Assembly: GCA_014058105.1 (NCBI GenBank)
Contig: JACGCM010002657.1
Span: forward strand, 1-64,000
Direction: 5' to 3'
Origin: Kingdonia uniflora
Taxonomy: Eukaryota; Streptophyta; Magnoliopsida; Ranunculales; Circaeasteraceae
Length of the DNA: 64,000 nucleotides
A program made the translations under genes and the position numbers. This document shows positions 1-12,071 of the stretch, piece by piece (the first letter of the stretch is position 1; each line of letters starts with the position of its first letter). The notes under the pieces were generated by a model. It made no database searches and was not told the origin of the DNA. It saw only the letters and a program-made list of their open reading frames with translations.

Positions 1-2464
1 AAGTAATTATGTCGGTATCATTTTCCCAAGCGGGAGTATTCAAATAGAAGAAACTCTCATCACACCAAAGCGCTCGCGTCATCATATCCCATAATCATTC
101 AAGGCAAAAAATACACCCTATAAACCGTATAAACATTTCCCATACAATTAGGTACATGAATACTTCAGACTTTTTAACTTACAAAAAACCATCTAGCCAT
201 AGTTCGTATACTAAAGCACTCGGACTCAGTGCAGGAGGGCAATGGTTAGGAGACCATATCCCTAGACTAAAAACACTTTCAAACTATTTATAGTGTTAAA
301 CTACCTTTATATAAGACCGTACCATCTGACACGTGACATAAATAGGAAGCATTGACACTGCACCACGAATGATAACGAATGGGGCGGGCACATAGAAAAG
401 CCTGACTAAGTTAAAGACAACGTCTCTTACAATAATCAAACAATTATTTAGTAACTCACTTACGATATTATAGGAGAAAGTGCTCAGGACTATAACGGAA
501 TTGCGAGCAGGACTAATCTAAAGAAAAGTTTTGAAGAGACAAGGACCAGAAAAAATATACAGAAATCACCAAGAAAACTCATTTTCTAGATTGTCAAACA
601 CAACCTTTTTATTTACAAGACAAGTGGTTCTAATTACCAAAAACTGTGTAATAAGATATCAGCACGTTTTAAGAAATAAAATTCATTGTTATACTAAAAC
701 CCCTCAAATCGAGGTCGTGGTTTTTACTATTAAGAGATTATCATCAAAATCACCTTTGTCTTTTCTATTTTACAGTGGTATTTATCTCGGAAGAATTGGG
801 ATAAGAGCTTCTTTTGAGCAATCTGGAGCTACGGAACTTAAGGCCATTTACACGTACCTTGCTTCTTTATGTAATAGATTTACATAATTTCATGGATACC
901 ACACCCACCTTTAGGTTAAAATACAATCCTCAAAGATATTCTCACCACCAATGCCAAGTTTCACTAACAAAGCAACCACCGGCTTGTAGTAACAGGGATA
1001 CTTATATTTGTGAATTTATGATTGATTATGGCTTCACTAAACATTGGAAAACACTATTGGTGGGAAATTGGCATTCAAGCACACCATAGGCAAAAAGCGG
1101 TGGCGACTCATATTTGGTAAATTGTATGATTCAACAATGGCCTCCCTCTGCCATTTGAAAGCCCAAAGTGGGAAGATTCGAATTTTTAAGTACTTTTTAC
1201 CAGGGTTTTCTATGATTTTAGAAAAATGGAATGCATTATTCCAATGTATTGAGCTGATTACACCATACTGATAGAACCATAAACTAATCCACCATTTGCC
1301 ATTGAAAAAGTTTGATCACAGATATGACACAATCCTCAATAGGTTAGTCTTTAGTCCTAATTATTTCTACTGCACACTTTGTCTTTGTCCTAATTTATTT
1401 CCTGTAATTTTTTCTTGTAACCACATTTCATATCTCAGCTTTAAGGTGGATATCAGAATTTAAATAAAAGTACCTAAAGTAAATGAAAGAGATAAGGGGA
1501 AATGAAGTAATTTTAACTCCATCACTCACTCATGGACATAGATAACCAAAGGCCAAAACTTTAAAATGAAGGAGAGAAGAGAAGAAAAAAAAAAAAAAAA
1601 ACATGATAAAGAGGAGAGAGAGGATACAGCTTTAATGGAGGTTTTGGGGATGATTTTGGGCTGACAATAGAAACGAGAAATGAAAAAGAGTAATTTTTAC
1701 GAGGAGAAAAAAAATTGGGAAGGAGAGTCCATGTGAATGGTAAGTAGAAAGTGGCATGGATAGTACTGTGGATAGGTGACGTGGCGCGTGGTTGCGTGGC
1801 AGATACCTCGAAAAACAACTTTGTTACCGGTTCTTGCAATACATGGTACAGCGGTGTAGGGGTTAGAGTTTAGGTACTTCAGGGCACAAGTCGAATCCCA
1901 ACTAGAGTTGATATGGTAAGAGGCCATTAGGGACCAAAAGTGCATTTTTCTCAAACTGGGGACTCAATGCAAATATCCCAATGTCGGTGGGACAAAACCT
2001 TACACTCCCTATTTAGAGTACCTTTTGTTGTAGGGCCCTTCAACTCGATTTTATATACAAATAAAGATACTGATAAAGGAATTAAGAGCTGCAAAAGATA
2101 CAAAATGGGGCAGAGACATACAAGTCTTTAGCACTGATAAAATAACTACGATCTCCCACACTACTACACTATTCAATTTTCGAAACCCTTACCGAGTTTT
2201 ACACACAATGGACTGGATATACAACATAGATCGGTTATACATAAATGCAAAATTAATTATTATATATATATATAAGGATACTGCTTTAAAAAAAGGATAA
2301 CAAACTATCAAACTGTATAGCCCAACAAGTTATTTTTTTACCTCTGCTACATTGTAATACTCTTGATTTGATACAACTACAGGCGAGTTATAAATAAAAT
2401 AAATAAGTCATACAAAATCGAACTAGCAGTCGATATATAAGGCAAGAATAGGACAACTCATGTG
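1..2464. other. Unrecognised AT-rich left flank
   Basis: No coding region with a recognisable domain was found on either strand. Short open frames exist (for example near 531-887 and 1561-1954) but show no motif, codon pattern or homology I can name. The stretch holds homopolymer runs (poly-A near 1580) and one tRNA-like promoter pair listed separately. It lies outside the inverted repeats that bound the MULE, so it is probably the sequence into which the MULE inserted, itself old repeat-derived DNA. Confidence 0.5.
1844..1898 (+). repeat. Possible SINE head (A-box/B-box pair)
   Basis: TGGTACAGCGG (1844-1854) fits the pol III A-box consensus and AGTCGAATCC (1889-1898) is close to a B box, with about 34 bp between them, as in tRNA-derived plant SINEs. 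No cloverleaf, poly-A or poly-T tail, or flanking duplication could be paired with it, so this is only a candidate. Confidence 0.25.
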
Positions 2465-2550
2465 TAGTTTCAAAAAGGAAGTAGGAGAAAATATACTAGT
2501 TTTGCATTTTTACAAAATCGTCTTTGGCAGCCTCTTCCAAAATCGATACT
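2465..2550 (+). repeat. MULE left terminal inverted repeat (imperfect)
   Basis: Reading inward, ATACTAGTTTTGCATTTTTA and then CAAAATCGATACT match the reverse complement of 31419-31510 (ATACTAGTTTACGCATCTTT, then CAAAATCGATACT) with a few gaps. The outer edge is uncertain. A GGACAA word lies just outside both copies. Confidence 0.65.
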
Positions 2551-5500
2551 AAAATTTAATAAATCAATAATGGTCCTGCCCATATCTACCCTCCTAGGCT
2601 GCTAGCCTAACCTATTATCTAACAAAATGGATGGGTAGTCAAGATCTCTGCAGTCACTAATCTCCCAACTCACAACAGTACTACCCCAATGAACAATCGA
2701 TAGAAAAAAACAAATTGATAAAGATTATACACATCAAATGAAAAAGTTCGCCAAATAAGTGATAAATAATACAGAAAAAAAAAGAGAAACAATCTTCACT
2801 GACGTTTTGCGTAGTCTATCTACTACAGAGAACAGTAATACAGAGGGAAGTTCCCATAATTACACGGAAAAACCTTAAAAACAATATCAAAGCTTCTTCT
2901 TGCTAGTTCTTCACTTCTTCGTACAAGTACTATGAACATAGTGTTCCAACTATCGTTTTATATCGCGATAAGTACTCAACAAGGTCAGTGAGGAGGGAAA
3001 AGACGCTGCTATATACGGTCATTCCGTTGCAAAAAGACCGTGTTATCGTCGCCATCGACCGTGATGTAAACATTGCAGTATATCACCTTATAGTTATGTA
3101 TCACCATCTCTTCATGTGGTATCCGCCGCATTCATGATTTGAAGCCTTTTTTCTAAGAAAATGTCCGGAAGACGATAAATTTGTGCATCATTATTTTTCT
3201 TTAACGTTTTAAACCTTTGTTTCATCTATTATCCTTTGTTATTTCTCGATCATTGTTGCATTTCGTATAAGGCTTAATATATCCAAAAACTGATCATGAT
3301 ATCAGTTTTTTGGGAGTCTATCTTTTTTTAGGAATTGCTGAAGTTGGTTTTAGATCATGTTACTCATGGTTTTTTTTGCTACTTTATCCCCGTAAATTGT
3401 TATTTATATCATTATTAGGGCGAGGAAGTTTAGCTTTATACCATTGTTCATTTTGGTGGGGAGTATCGACATCACAAAGATTGGACTCAATCGTTAGTTA
3501 GTTTGAGGGAACTACAAAACCTTACTCACAAGGAGGCCTCGGCATACAAAGAGATGTTATATCCTGGGAAGAAACAACGCGAAATCCGTCATGAGGACAT
3601 AGGCCTGTACAACTGTCTATGGTGTGCATGCCCAAAACTCAGTGTCCAGGACTTATCGTAATAATCCATATGGAGAGTGAGACAATGCCCGGCACACCCG
3701 TTACATTGTATGTTAATGAGCCTAGGGTACCTTCCCAAAAACTCCCAAAACTTTCATCTAATTTCTATCTTCGGGTTAAAGGCTGTCACCCACCAAAGCG
3801 GGGGGGACCTCGCGGCATACCTCATTGTCTAATATTGAGCTGATACAGGGTTACCAGAAAAACAAATGGGAGGGCGTGATCCAGAAGGTTTGGACCTTCT
3901 TTAGGGATGCTGATGAGTTCCTTAATCAATGAATCTTTGCAACTATCCGTTTCTGTGTTACCTCCCTAAATGAACCTGTATCCTCAATCCACTATTATCT
4001 CTCAAATGAACTGTTCGTGTACTATGTTCACTCAATCAAAGATGAACTTTTCAAACCTACTCCCTACTGCTGAATCATTCGCTCAAATAAAAACTCTGTT
4101 AAACATAATGGTTCCTCCTTCAAAGGAACCTATGTCAAATAATATTCTTCTTTCAATTGAACGAACCATCATCGACAAACTCAAAACTCAGGAAGTTCAT
4201 AGAATTTGTCATTTGTGTGCTGGGTTTTTAACATTCTAATTAAACGTGTCTATCATGCTAATGTAGAATATTCTCATTCTTGTAAGCGAATTTGGTTGAG
4301 CCATAACGAGAACAGGTGAAAGATCTTCCGAGATTTTCAGTTAAATCTGCTGTACCTGAAGGATCCCTGATGAAACAGAGCTAAAAAGTTACATTGAGTG
4401 GTCTAGATCGATGATAGGATTGACAGCAAGAATTTCATAAGACCTATGAGTTGTAAACAAGTTTAAAAATCACAAAAACGTTCTAAGCAAACGAATATGA
4501 AATTGGGCCGGTAAAGGTCATCAATACTTTTGCGTTTATACGACAGGTTCTTAGTTCTGCCTATTTAGAGTACGTTCTTAGCTATGTACATATATCGTAT
4601 CCAAAGTAGAAAACTGAAGGCTGGGTAATGATATAGGCAACATCTAGTAGATGGATGTGCTTTTATAACAAGCAAGAAATAGTGAAAGACCCGCAGCTAC
4701 CAACCCTCTAGATATTAATTGATGATATGCCGAATTCACACCATATGATGGAACATAACAGATTATTGCATGGGGTGCGAAAGAAAAACCCAGCTGAGGT
4801 ATCATCAATGGAGTCATTTGTGTGTCCCTCTATGTCATTTGCTACAACAAGTTATTATTTTATTGAGGTCATTTTTCTCGACTCACTTTGTCTTTGTACT
4901 GTGATGTTATCAGTGTCTGCACACATTGTCAGTGATTAGTAAGTTCTTCATATGAGAGGCAACCTTTGGCACAACTACAATACTTATAAGCACTTTGCTG
5001 AAGTGAGTGTTGCCTGATTAAGTATTGAACATCACAAACTAAAGAGATGGAATAAGATATTTACAAGGTGTTTTGGCGCTTTGGTTCTCCCAAAAAAATT
5101 CTACTATTGAGAACAGTTGTTGTGATGATTAAATTTTTTCAAAATGGAAGATATCAAGAGACTTACTAATAGCCATCGCAACCCCAGTTCCGTAATCCAT
5201 TTTTCCAACTTGTGATTTTCGATACCAGACTCAGAGCCCACAAAACAGTGGGACATACTTCCGGAGATGTTTGGGTCCCAATGTTTCCTTACGGTTTAAC
5301 ACTAGATCATCGTCATCTATGACAGAACCCAATAATGATTCACTGTGTACCACAGGTGTTCCATTAGTAATCCATCATTTGGGCATTCCACGTCATGAAC
5401 AGCATTAAAAAACTACCTCCGAAAGCACGATTGACGCATTTGGATGCAAAAGAGGACCATAACCAACATTGCTTTCAGATTAACACGTGCATGCTACCCA

Positions 5501-5711
5501 TAATATGATACCAGTGGCGTCTCCCAGTCATACAAGGTATTTCCAAAGGAAACATGGTATAATTCTACATTCCAATTAAGTAGGATGCGGTCACTTGTAT
5601 TGCTCAATATCAGATATTATATAAGAATAGTCAGGATTACTCCCATTAACATTTTATTTGTCATATTTTTACCATTAGTTCTCATAAGTTCTTTATATTC
5701 CTTACAGACAG
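2551..5711. other. Decayed MULE left interior, no recognisable domain
   Basis: This stretch lies between the left TIR and the recognisable C-terminal transposase fragment on the + strand, where the N-terminal and DDE-catalytic parts of a MULE transposase would be expected. Short + frames at 3310-3501, 3619-3843, 3970-4239 and 4727-4939 are all shorter than 95 codons and carry no motif I recognise. A frame-shifted segment around 3440-3610 may be coding-derived, but I cannot assign it. I see no second inserted element here. Confidence 0.4.
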
Positions 5712-6357
5712 TTGTATGAGCCCATTTGTCATTTGATTTCAATTGTTTGTCATTTGTTTAGATACGGAGTGGCTTACACAAATCATATCAAGAGTTGGAA
5801 TAACGTTATATTGAAAGTAAGAGATCTCCCTATCTATGTGTTTTTTGAGGAATTGCGTAGAATCTGTTCAGAAATGTTCTACACGTATAGGGAGGAAGCT
5901 CAAAAGAGTCAAGCTCGTTTAATGCCATGGGCTGTGGATCACTGTGAGAGTAGAAAGTTTGTGGCAGATTCACTAACCTACAGGGTTCGTACATCACGTC
6001 ACCATTTTTAGATGACTATTTATGGCAGAACCGATTCTATAAGTATTTAAGATGTTACTTGTTCTTGTCGTTGGAAGCAAACGAAGGGTATTCCTTGTAA
6101 ACATGGAGTACGCGCTCTTGGCCTTGCTAATGTTGATCCAACTACACGTGTCATTGAGTACTTCACAAATGATACATACAAGGCCATTTATGAACCTATA
6201 TGGATTCCTATAAGAGGAATTGAGCAGTGGAAAATTTTAAAAACTGATCCATGCGTTCGTACTCCTATTTCAACAGTTTGTGCCAGTTGTCGTCACACGC
6301 AAAGGAAGAAAAGGGAAAAAAATGCCTGGTCTTGTCACCAAACTAAGATTTTATAGT
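5712..6357 (+). pseudogene. MULE transposase C-terminal fragment with SWIM zinc finger
   Basis: The first frame (5712-6009) contains the segment that follows the catalytic domain in MuDR/MULE transposases: a YGVAYTNHIKSWNN block (usually Y-x-x-x-T-N-x-x-E-S-x-N), then a helical stretch ending in LMPWAVDH. After a stop the next frame (about 6048-6357) carries a SWIM zinc finger of form C-x-C-x(n)-C-x-H, visible as CSCRW followed by GIPCKH at about 6060-6105, and then the usual YEPIWIP tail. In the MULE family SWIM is the DNA-binding C-terminal module. The catalytic D, D and E residues are not recognisable upstream, and the usual E in the SWN/ESxN box is missing, so it is inactive. The strand is opposite to the Ulp1 gene, so the two genes converge. 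Confidence 0.8.
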
Positions 6358-6520
6358 AGGTGTCGACAAAATAGAGATGATCATCATTCTTGTAAGCTTC
6401 TGTCAATCTCATAAAAATACAATACACATCCGATAATGGTACCGTCTTTTACGATGAGTACTAAGCCACCTATCATCCCAGATAAAGAAGTTGCAATCAG
6501 TTTACGCTGAGTATTTTGGG

Positions 6521-7960
6521 TACTCTATCTATCATTTGCTTGTATGATTTTTAACATCTGGGCTGTTAAAATCACCATTTATTTAAATATAACTGTCATT
6601 TGTTTGCTTCTATTATATCATTATTTGCTTCTGACCTTTCATTTGTGCAAACAAAATTTCACATTTATTTGTTTTTATGATATCATTATTTTCTTTAGAA
6701 CTATCATTTGTGCATAAATAATTTCTTATTCATTCGTTTCCATGATATTATTTTGTTCCTCGGAACTGTCATTTATTTTTGAGAATTTTTCATTTGTTGG
6801 TTTGCACAATATAATTGTTTGCTTCTGAACTGTAATTTGTGCGCGAGGAATTTATCATTTGTCTGCAGAATTTTTATCATCAGTTTTGTTAGGTTCATCA
6901 TTAAACTACTCCCCCTTATTTCATTATTATTTTCTTATAGAGCTGTGAGTATTTCATTCGCCTCATATGATATGGAAACCACTATTTAACATCAAAGAGC
7001 AAACAAAATAGCTCAAAACAAAACAAAACAAAACAAAATAGATGGTCATTCATACATAAGGAAAGTACTAGTTATACCACAAAAAAAACTAATAAACTAA
7101 GCACCAAAAAAACTATAACAAATGTTCACAACTCCTGATCACGTTATGAGCATTCCAGATCGCACTTCAAAACCTAGATCTTTTGCTGGAGCAGCTAATC
7201 ATTGAAGCCGATTCCTCCCACAATTTCTTGTGCTCATCCCGGTCTAACTTTACGGTGCATAACTGATCTTCCAAGAAGCGCATATGGAACTTAAACTCTT
7301 CAAAACGCTTATCTTTCTTTGCTATAACTTGAGATAGTTCATCCTGAATATAATCAAACACTCGTAGTTTCTCCCTGAAGTCTTCATAATGCTCTTTCAG
7401 CATTTGGGCCATCACACCGGAGACATCCTTCTTCATTAGACATAGTCTATTCAATTTGTAGAGAGGTTGATCATGCTGATCTACCTGTATCCCTACTGAC
7501 TCAAACCAATCGTATGGAGTGTTTGAAGATACATGGCTAACTCGAGTGGAGTGTGACATTTTTCTTCAGAAATTTAAAAGAGTTTAGGGTTAGGGTTTGA
7601 ATAGTTAAAGATTTGAGAATAGTTAATTTGAGATTAGGGTTTTTATAAGAGGAGTTGAATACATTGGGAAGGGACGCGTGCCAGGATTTACCCAATATTT
7701 AGGGTAAAAGTTATTATTATTTTGGTTCGGCGGCGTCGATTATTGTTGTATACGTATGTAATATGAGTATTTAAGCTGAGTTATCTAATCAATTATCATT
7801 ACTTGTCACATCAATTTGTCATATATTGAAAAGAAGTTCGCATTTGTTTTTATGATAAATATCATTATCTCTTTTTCCTGAACTATTTTTGTTTAACCAG
7901 ATTATAACATTTGTCTGTTCAAATGTTATCACCAGTTTTGTTATTTTAACATTTATCTAC
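6521..7960 (+). repeat. TCATTTGT word-rich spacer of the MULE
   Basis: Segments 6521-6900 and 7790-7960 are saturated with TCATTTGT/ATTTGTT words (for example near 6590, 6640, 6700, 6790, 6840 and 7800), spaced irregularly at about 30-60 bp. The same word, reverse-complemented, fills the right half of the MULE (17646-20250 and 27700-31230). The words are absent from the inserted retroelements. Confidence 0.7.
7167..7559 (-). CDS. Small coiled-coil protein of unknown function (MULE accessory ORF)
   Basis: This is a 130-codon open frame starting at 7559, rich in E, K, D and L with heptad-like spacing from about residue 45 to 115 (EHYEDFREKLRVFDYIQDEL and later EEFKFHMRFLEDQL), so a coiled coil is predicted. 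The N terminus is Ser/His-rich (MSHSTRVSHVSS) and the C terminus is basic (SSKRSRF). No signal peptide, membrane segment, zinc finger or enzyme motif is visible. A diverged copy lies immediately downstream at 8162-8599 with the same order of blocks, ending in KLDRDEHKKLWEES or KLDRDEHKKLWDES. That block is strongly conserved between copies, which suggests past constraint. It lies between the transposase remnant and the Ulp1 gene, so a role in the MULE life cycle is possible, but that is inference. I do not recognise the family. Confidence 0.5.
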   Translation of the reverse strand: MSHSTRVSHVSSNTPYDWFESVGIQVDQHDQPLYKLNRLCLMKKDVSGVMAQMLKEHYEDFREKLRVFDYIQDELSQVIAKKDKRFEEFKFHMRFLEDQLCTVKLDRDEHKKLWEESASMISCSSKRSRF

Positions 7961-8161
7961 CATTGTTCATGGAGAATTTATTATTGGTTTGGATCATTTA
8001 TATCATTTATTTCGGATGGAACTTTTCAACAGTTTGTCCCCCTCATATCAGACGGAAATTACTATTTGAAAGCGAAAAAGCTAAATAAAACAAAACAAAT
8101 ATTCATACAAGGGAAACAATAATAACAACAACAACAAAAACTAAAACTAAACAACCTAACT

Positions 8162-8599
8162 GTTCACAACTCCATACCTGAGGAATTCGGATCACGTTCC
8201 ATAGCCACGATCTTCTGCTCGGGACAACTAATTTTTATAGGCCGACTCGTCCCATAATTTCTTGTGCTCATCCCGGTCTAACTTTAGAGCGTAGAGCTGA
8301 TCTTCTATGAAGTGGATATGGAACTTGAACTCTTCAGAACACTCTCTTTTCTTTTTTATAATTTTATCCAGTTCATCATCCAATTCATCGAGCTCCCCTA
8401 ATTTCTCCTTTAACTCTTCGTAATGCTCTTTCGACAGTTGTGCCTTCTCACCGGGGATATCCTTCTCTATTAGGAAAATTCTATTTAATGTGAAGAGACG
8501 TTCATCAGCCTGATCTTCCTCAATCCCTACCGCCTCAAATCAATCTTGAGAGGTACAGGAAGAGACACGGCTAAATCGAGTAGAGTGGGAGTACGACAT
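8162..8599 (-). pseudogene. Second, broken copy of the MULE coiled-coil ORF
   Basis: The frame starting at 8599 (MSYSHSTRFSRVSS) is homologous to 7167-7559, but a stop after about 19 codons and another near the end break it. The body still reads as an E/K-rich coiled coil, and the block DRDEHKKLWDES is retained. The two copies differ at many residues, so the duplication is old. Confidence 0.65.
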
Positions 8600-8705
8600 T
8601 TTATGAGAAGTTTAAAAGAGTTGAGGGTTAGAGCTTTTGTTTAGGGTTTTCTTTATACTCGGGAGAATTAGGTCATTGAATCACGCGTAGCAGGGTTTAA
8701 GGCTT

Positions 8706-9082
8706 AGTGTTAAGAGTGGCGGGAACCACGTTGATATTTTTGCTAGATAGCTTGCTGAAATCATAATCAAAGTTGACTTTAAGAATAACTTGCCACATCG
8801 TCTGTAAAGGTAAGAATCTATCTACTTTAAAGCGGAGGATATGGCATTTGTTGTGACCAAGGGTATCATCTTAATGTGTTAATTCTCATTTCTTTATAAA
8901 TAGCTTGTCATAACCTTATACTAGATAACCTGTACACTTGCTTCCAGTTCTGAAGCATTACATACTTCCCAACCAACGATACATTCCCTTATTTGCTGGT
9001 GCGGTGAAAATTATAACCTTCATCACTCACGTACAAGCCTCAACCCTAACCGCTAGTTCTATTAATGCGCTCGCAAAATTGC
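8706..9082. other. MULE remnant abutting a truncated LTR
   Basis: No gene is recognised. The right edge (9082/9083) is where similarity between the two LTR copies of chromovirus A starts abruptly. A deletion therefore removed about 1.27 kb of LTR and probably some MULE sequence here. Confidence 0.45.
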
Positions 9083-10276
9083 GTGGCATTCTCATGGGTC
9101 GTCCTGACTGCTGTATTCCAGTCTAGTAGAGACAGATGATTATTGGATGTTGTAACTGGTTAATTAGTCACTATTTGCATGTGTTAGGATTGTTTACCAT
9201 TCTCTGAGGCTGATGGTTATCCTATGTGTGTTGGCCAGGTTTGGCGGCCGTTATAATTTAATCCTTTGGGATTTGTTTTCTTCTGTATGTTTTGTATTCT
9301 TTTAACTTAATGGGGTCTGATACATAACAAAGCTCTACATCGGCTGACACTATCTAACCTATTACCCTTCTGGAGTGCGAGATGGTGTTAGACAGTTTCC
9401 TTTGGTCCCCGCCTTATCCTCCGTGAGGTGGAAATTCCGTGGAATAAGTAAAATAAAGTTCGGACGTTGGCTCTGTGGGTTGCAAAGATGGATCACTCTG
9501 ATCAAGTGTTAAATCCTTCAGCGTAGTCGAGCTGGTAACCTAATCGTACCCATTGTATCCAATTGAGGTCTCGTTAAGGTTATTATGCATTAGCGGCGAA
9601 TCAGCCCAATACATTGATTTATAGGGTCTAGTTCATGATTTCACAACATTATAAACATTCATGATTAGGATAATTCTAGAATCATCTCACACCATATCAT
9701 ATCACATCATGTCACATCATCACATCATCACAGCATATTCCACACATCTCATTTCTGCATACTCCATTCCCTTTCCCTTTATTTTTATACTTATATAGAT
9801 CACTGTACTTTTATAACATCTTATATCTCATTCATCTCTCCCTTTTCCCTGTGCCCATTGAGTTAGTATGTTGCTTAGCTCTGTTGGGCATTAGTGAGCC
9901 GTGGTTTTGCTCACTCTCATATTTTTCCCCCTTTTAAAGGTGGAGTAGTCACAGGTTTGCTAAGAGCTTCAGCAGTTGGTCCCAGTCCTTGTAACTGCGG
10001 GTTTCTATTCCGTTTTTAGTACCTCTAGTACGATATTAGCTTTTGACGTTGCATAGTATTCGAGATATTGTATTTACGTTTTCAGTTGATGTATATATAT
10101 CTTTTGCTTCTGCTTTATTCCTTTACTTTGATGATACTGCTATAGTCAATGACTGAGCCTGAACTTGTCTATGGCTCGGTCGTTTGTGGGGGCGAATCGG
10201 TTGGATTCCCCGACCTGTACATCCTGAATGATAGTAATTGGTCTAGCTACTGATTATTGGATTTTGGGGCATGACA
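9083..10276 (+). repeat. Chromovirus A 5' LTR, truncated to its 3' 1.2 kb
   Basis: It aligns with 16316-17645 of the 3' LTR, sharing GTGGCATTCTCATGGG at its left edge, TACATAACAAAGCTCTACAT and the TGAGCCGTGGTTTTGCTCAC palindrome. It ends in GGGGCATGACA. The first about 1270 bp of the LTR, including the TTCGAA array and the probable promoter, are missing, so this copy could not have been transcribed from its own 5' LTR after the deletion. Confidence 0.85.
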
Positions 10277-10280
10277 GACT

Positions 10281-10292
10281 TGGTATTAGAGC
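10281..10292 (+). other. Primer binding site, initiator tRNA-Met type
   Basis: TGGTATTAGAGC starts 4 bp after the LTR end and differs by one base from the usual TGGTATCAGAGC complementary to the 3' end of plant initiator tRNA-Met. Confidence 0.85.
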
Positions 10293-10430
10293 TATAGGTT
10301 AATTCCTATCTCTGTTCTAGAAATCATATAATATGTAATTCATTCTATATGGAATTAGGATCGATCCTTTCGGTTTTACGTATTTTAACTTATTCCTCCC
10401 TTCCTGAGTTGGGTGCCCTTGTTCTTATAG

Positions 10431-11445
10431 ATGGCTAGAGGTGGAAGAGGCAGAGGCCGTGCAGTGAGCCGTGACCATAAGGGTTTGCATAGTGGTGTGT
10501 TTGCTGATGAATCAGTGTTCAGTCTGGAGAGTTTGGGGTCTGTCCCGATTGATCAGGGTGTTCCTCCAGCTCCAGTTGTTCTTGAGCAGCCTGGTACTCC
10601 ACTTGCTCGAGTTGTTCCCAGTATTTCAGCAGAGATGTGACAGTTTAGGAAAGTTTCATGGCTCATTTCCAGCAGGCCAGGAGCCCAGTAGAGTATATTT
10701 ATCTTCAGCAGCTTCAGAAATACAAGCATCCAACTTTTTTTGGTTCTTTAGCTCCTTCTCAGGAAGAGACGTGGTTTAAGTCTATAGAGAAGACTTTGAA
10801 TGTGATGAAGTATCTAGGGGATCAAAGGGTGACACTCGTTACCTATCTGTTGTTGGGCGAGGCAGATTACTGGTGGGATACCGCCAAGAGGACCAAAGTA
10901 GAGACTCCCATACTTTGGGCATCCTTTCAGGACCGATTCTTTGAGAAATATTTCCCATAGAGTTACAAGGATGCATGTATCTCAGAGTTTTATACGCTTC
11001 AGCAGGGTGAAATGGGTATCTCTCAGTACGATCAGCGATTCAATGAGCTATCTCGGTATGTTCCATTTATTATTCAGGAAGAGGAGCAGTGCAAGATGAA
11101 ATTTCTAAGGGTCTTCGTCCGTACTTCAGGAAGTTCTTGATTGTTTCGTGGGCTAGTTCATATAGAAAGGTTTTGTCTAAAGTTTTGGCTATAGAGCAGA
11201 ATAATATAGAGGAGCCCAAGTCCAAGGACTTGAGGAACCATGCGAGACAAGATCAGAGACCCGATAAGGGCAAGGCACTCCATAGTTATTATGAGAGCTC
11301 GGGCCCGAAGAGGCAGAAGTTGGGCATTACTGAGGGTATACCAGTTAGAATTTGGGGAGGACAGCTTGCTTTTGGTACGTGTAGGAACTGTGGGGAGGAA
11401 GGGCACTCTAAGAAGTTTTTTCCGAGTCCAGTCAGAGGTCCATAA
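10431..11445 (+). pseudogene. gag: Chromovirus A gag (capsid and zinc knuckle), frameshifted
   Basis: The start MARGGRGRGR at 10431 is typical of Tekay/Del gag. The capsid-like part (about 10680-11080) includes GEADYWWDTA and ASFQDRFFEKYFP, the conserved W-W and F-x-x-x-F-x-x-x-Y-F-P motifs of plant gypsy gag. A zinc knuckle CRNCGEEGHSKKFF near 11383-11424 has the final Cys replaced by Phe. At least two frameshifts and a stop (after KYFP at about 10958) separate the pieces. The protein would package genomic RNA in cytoplasmic particles; this copy cannot. Confidence 0.8.
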
Positions 11446-11637
11446 CCATTACGACAGTTTTGGGGTCCTGTTAGTCACCTGCCGAGACAGCAGCAGACTC
11501 AACAGCTTTAGCTGATTCAGCAGAGGCAGTTTTAGGGTCCTCATGGTAGACAGATAGTTCCAGGTCCTCAGGGTGGACTGAGACAGCAGCATCCAGGTTA
11601 GCAGCAGGACCAGGGTCAGGGCCACAGACAAGGGAAG

Positions 11638-12048
11638 GTGTACGCAGTTGGGAGGCGAGGTGCTCACGTCACTCCACCTGTAGTGGAAGTTACGATTCAT
11701 ATTTCTTATTCACCCACTAGAGTTCTTTTCGATTCCGGTGCATTGCATTCATTCATATCATATATTTTTCTTTGCACTATTTGTTTTGAGTCTTCCTTGT
11801 TGCATGATGATATTTTTGTGGGTACTCCTCTCAATGCTTCAGTTTCTATTTCCTGCATTTGTAGAGATTGCCTAATTGTTGTTTGCGGTTACATCTTTTC
11901 AGCAGACTTGTTGGTACTACTGATGCAGGAGTTTGACATTATCCTGGGTATAGATTGGTTGTCGACGCATCGAGTTACTTTGGATTGTTTTGGGAAGATA
12001 ACTACTTTTAGTATTCCCGGTGAGAACCATTTGCGTTTACTAGTTTAG
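11638..12048 (+). pseudogene. Chromovirus A aspartic protease
   Basis: A 136-codon frame holds the catalytic triad as DSGA (11731-11742) in LFDSGALHSFIS, and the downstream flap and partner motif EFDIILGIDWLSTHRVTLDC. This layout is characteristic of the pepsin-like protease of plant chromoviruses. The family's usual pol frame continues into RT, but here a stop at 12048 separates them. Confidence 0.85.
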
Positions 12049-12071
12049 AACCTGCGTAGTGAGAAGACGGC

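Larger units (their letters stand above)
6880..8705 (-). repeat. Tandem duplication of about 1.04 kb (two units)
   Basis: Unit 1 (about 6880-7700) and unit 2 (about 7905-8705) align along their length. Shared landmarks are ATCAGTTTTGTTA, the AAAACAAAACAAA run, GTTCACAACTCC, the coiled-coil frame (start codons at 7559 and 8599, offset 1040 bp) and a TTTAAAAGAGTT leader followed by ACGCGT. The duplication covers one whole small gene with leader and trailer. It probably arose inside the MULE, because both units carry the MULE word in their flanks. Confidence 0.7.

Noticed and set aside
531..1089. Open frames in the left flank as host genes
   Set aside because: No motif, no splice-site support, overlapping frames of similar length and AT-rich composition; consistent with chance.
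1081..1110. GGTGGCGACTC word as a Tat or Athila PBS-proximal remnant
   Set aside because: Isolated 11-bp word without LTR or gag context.
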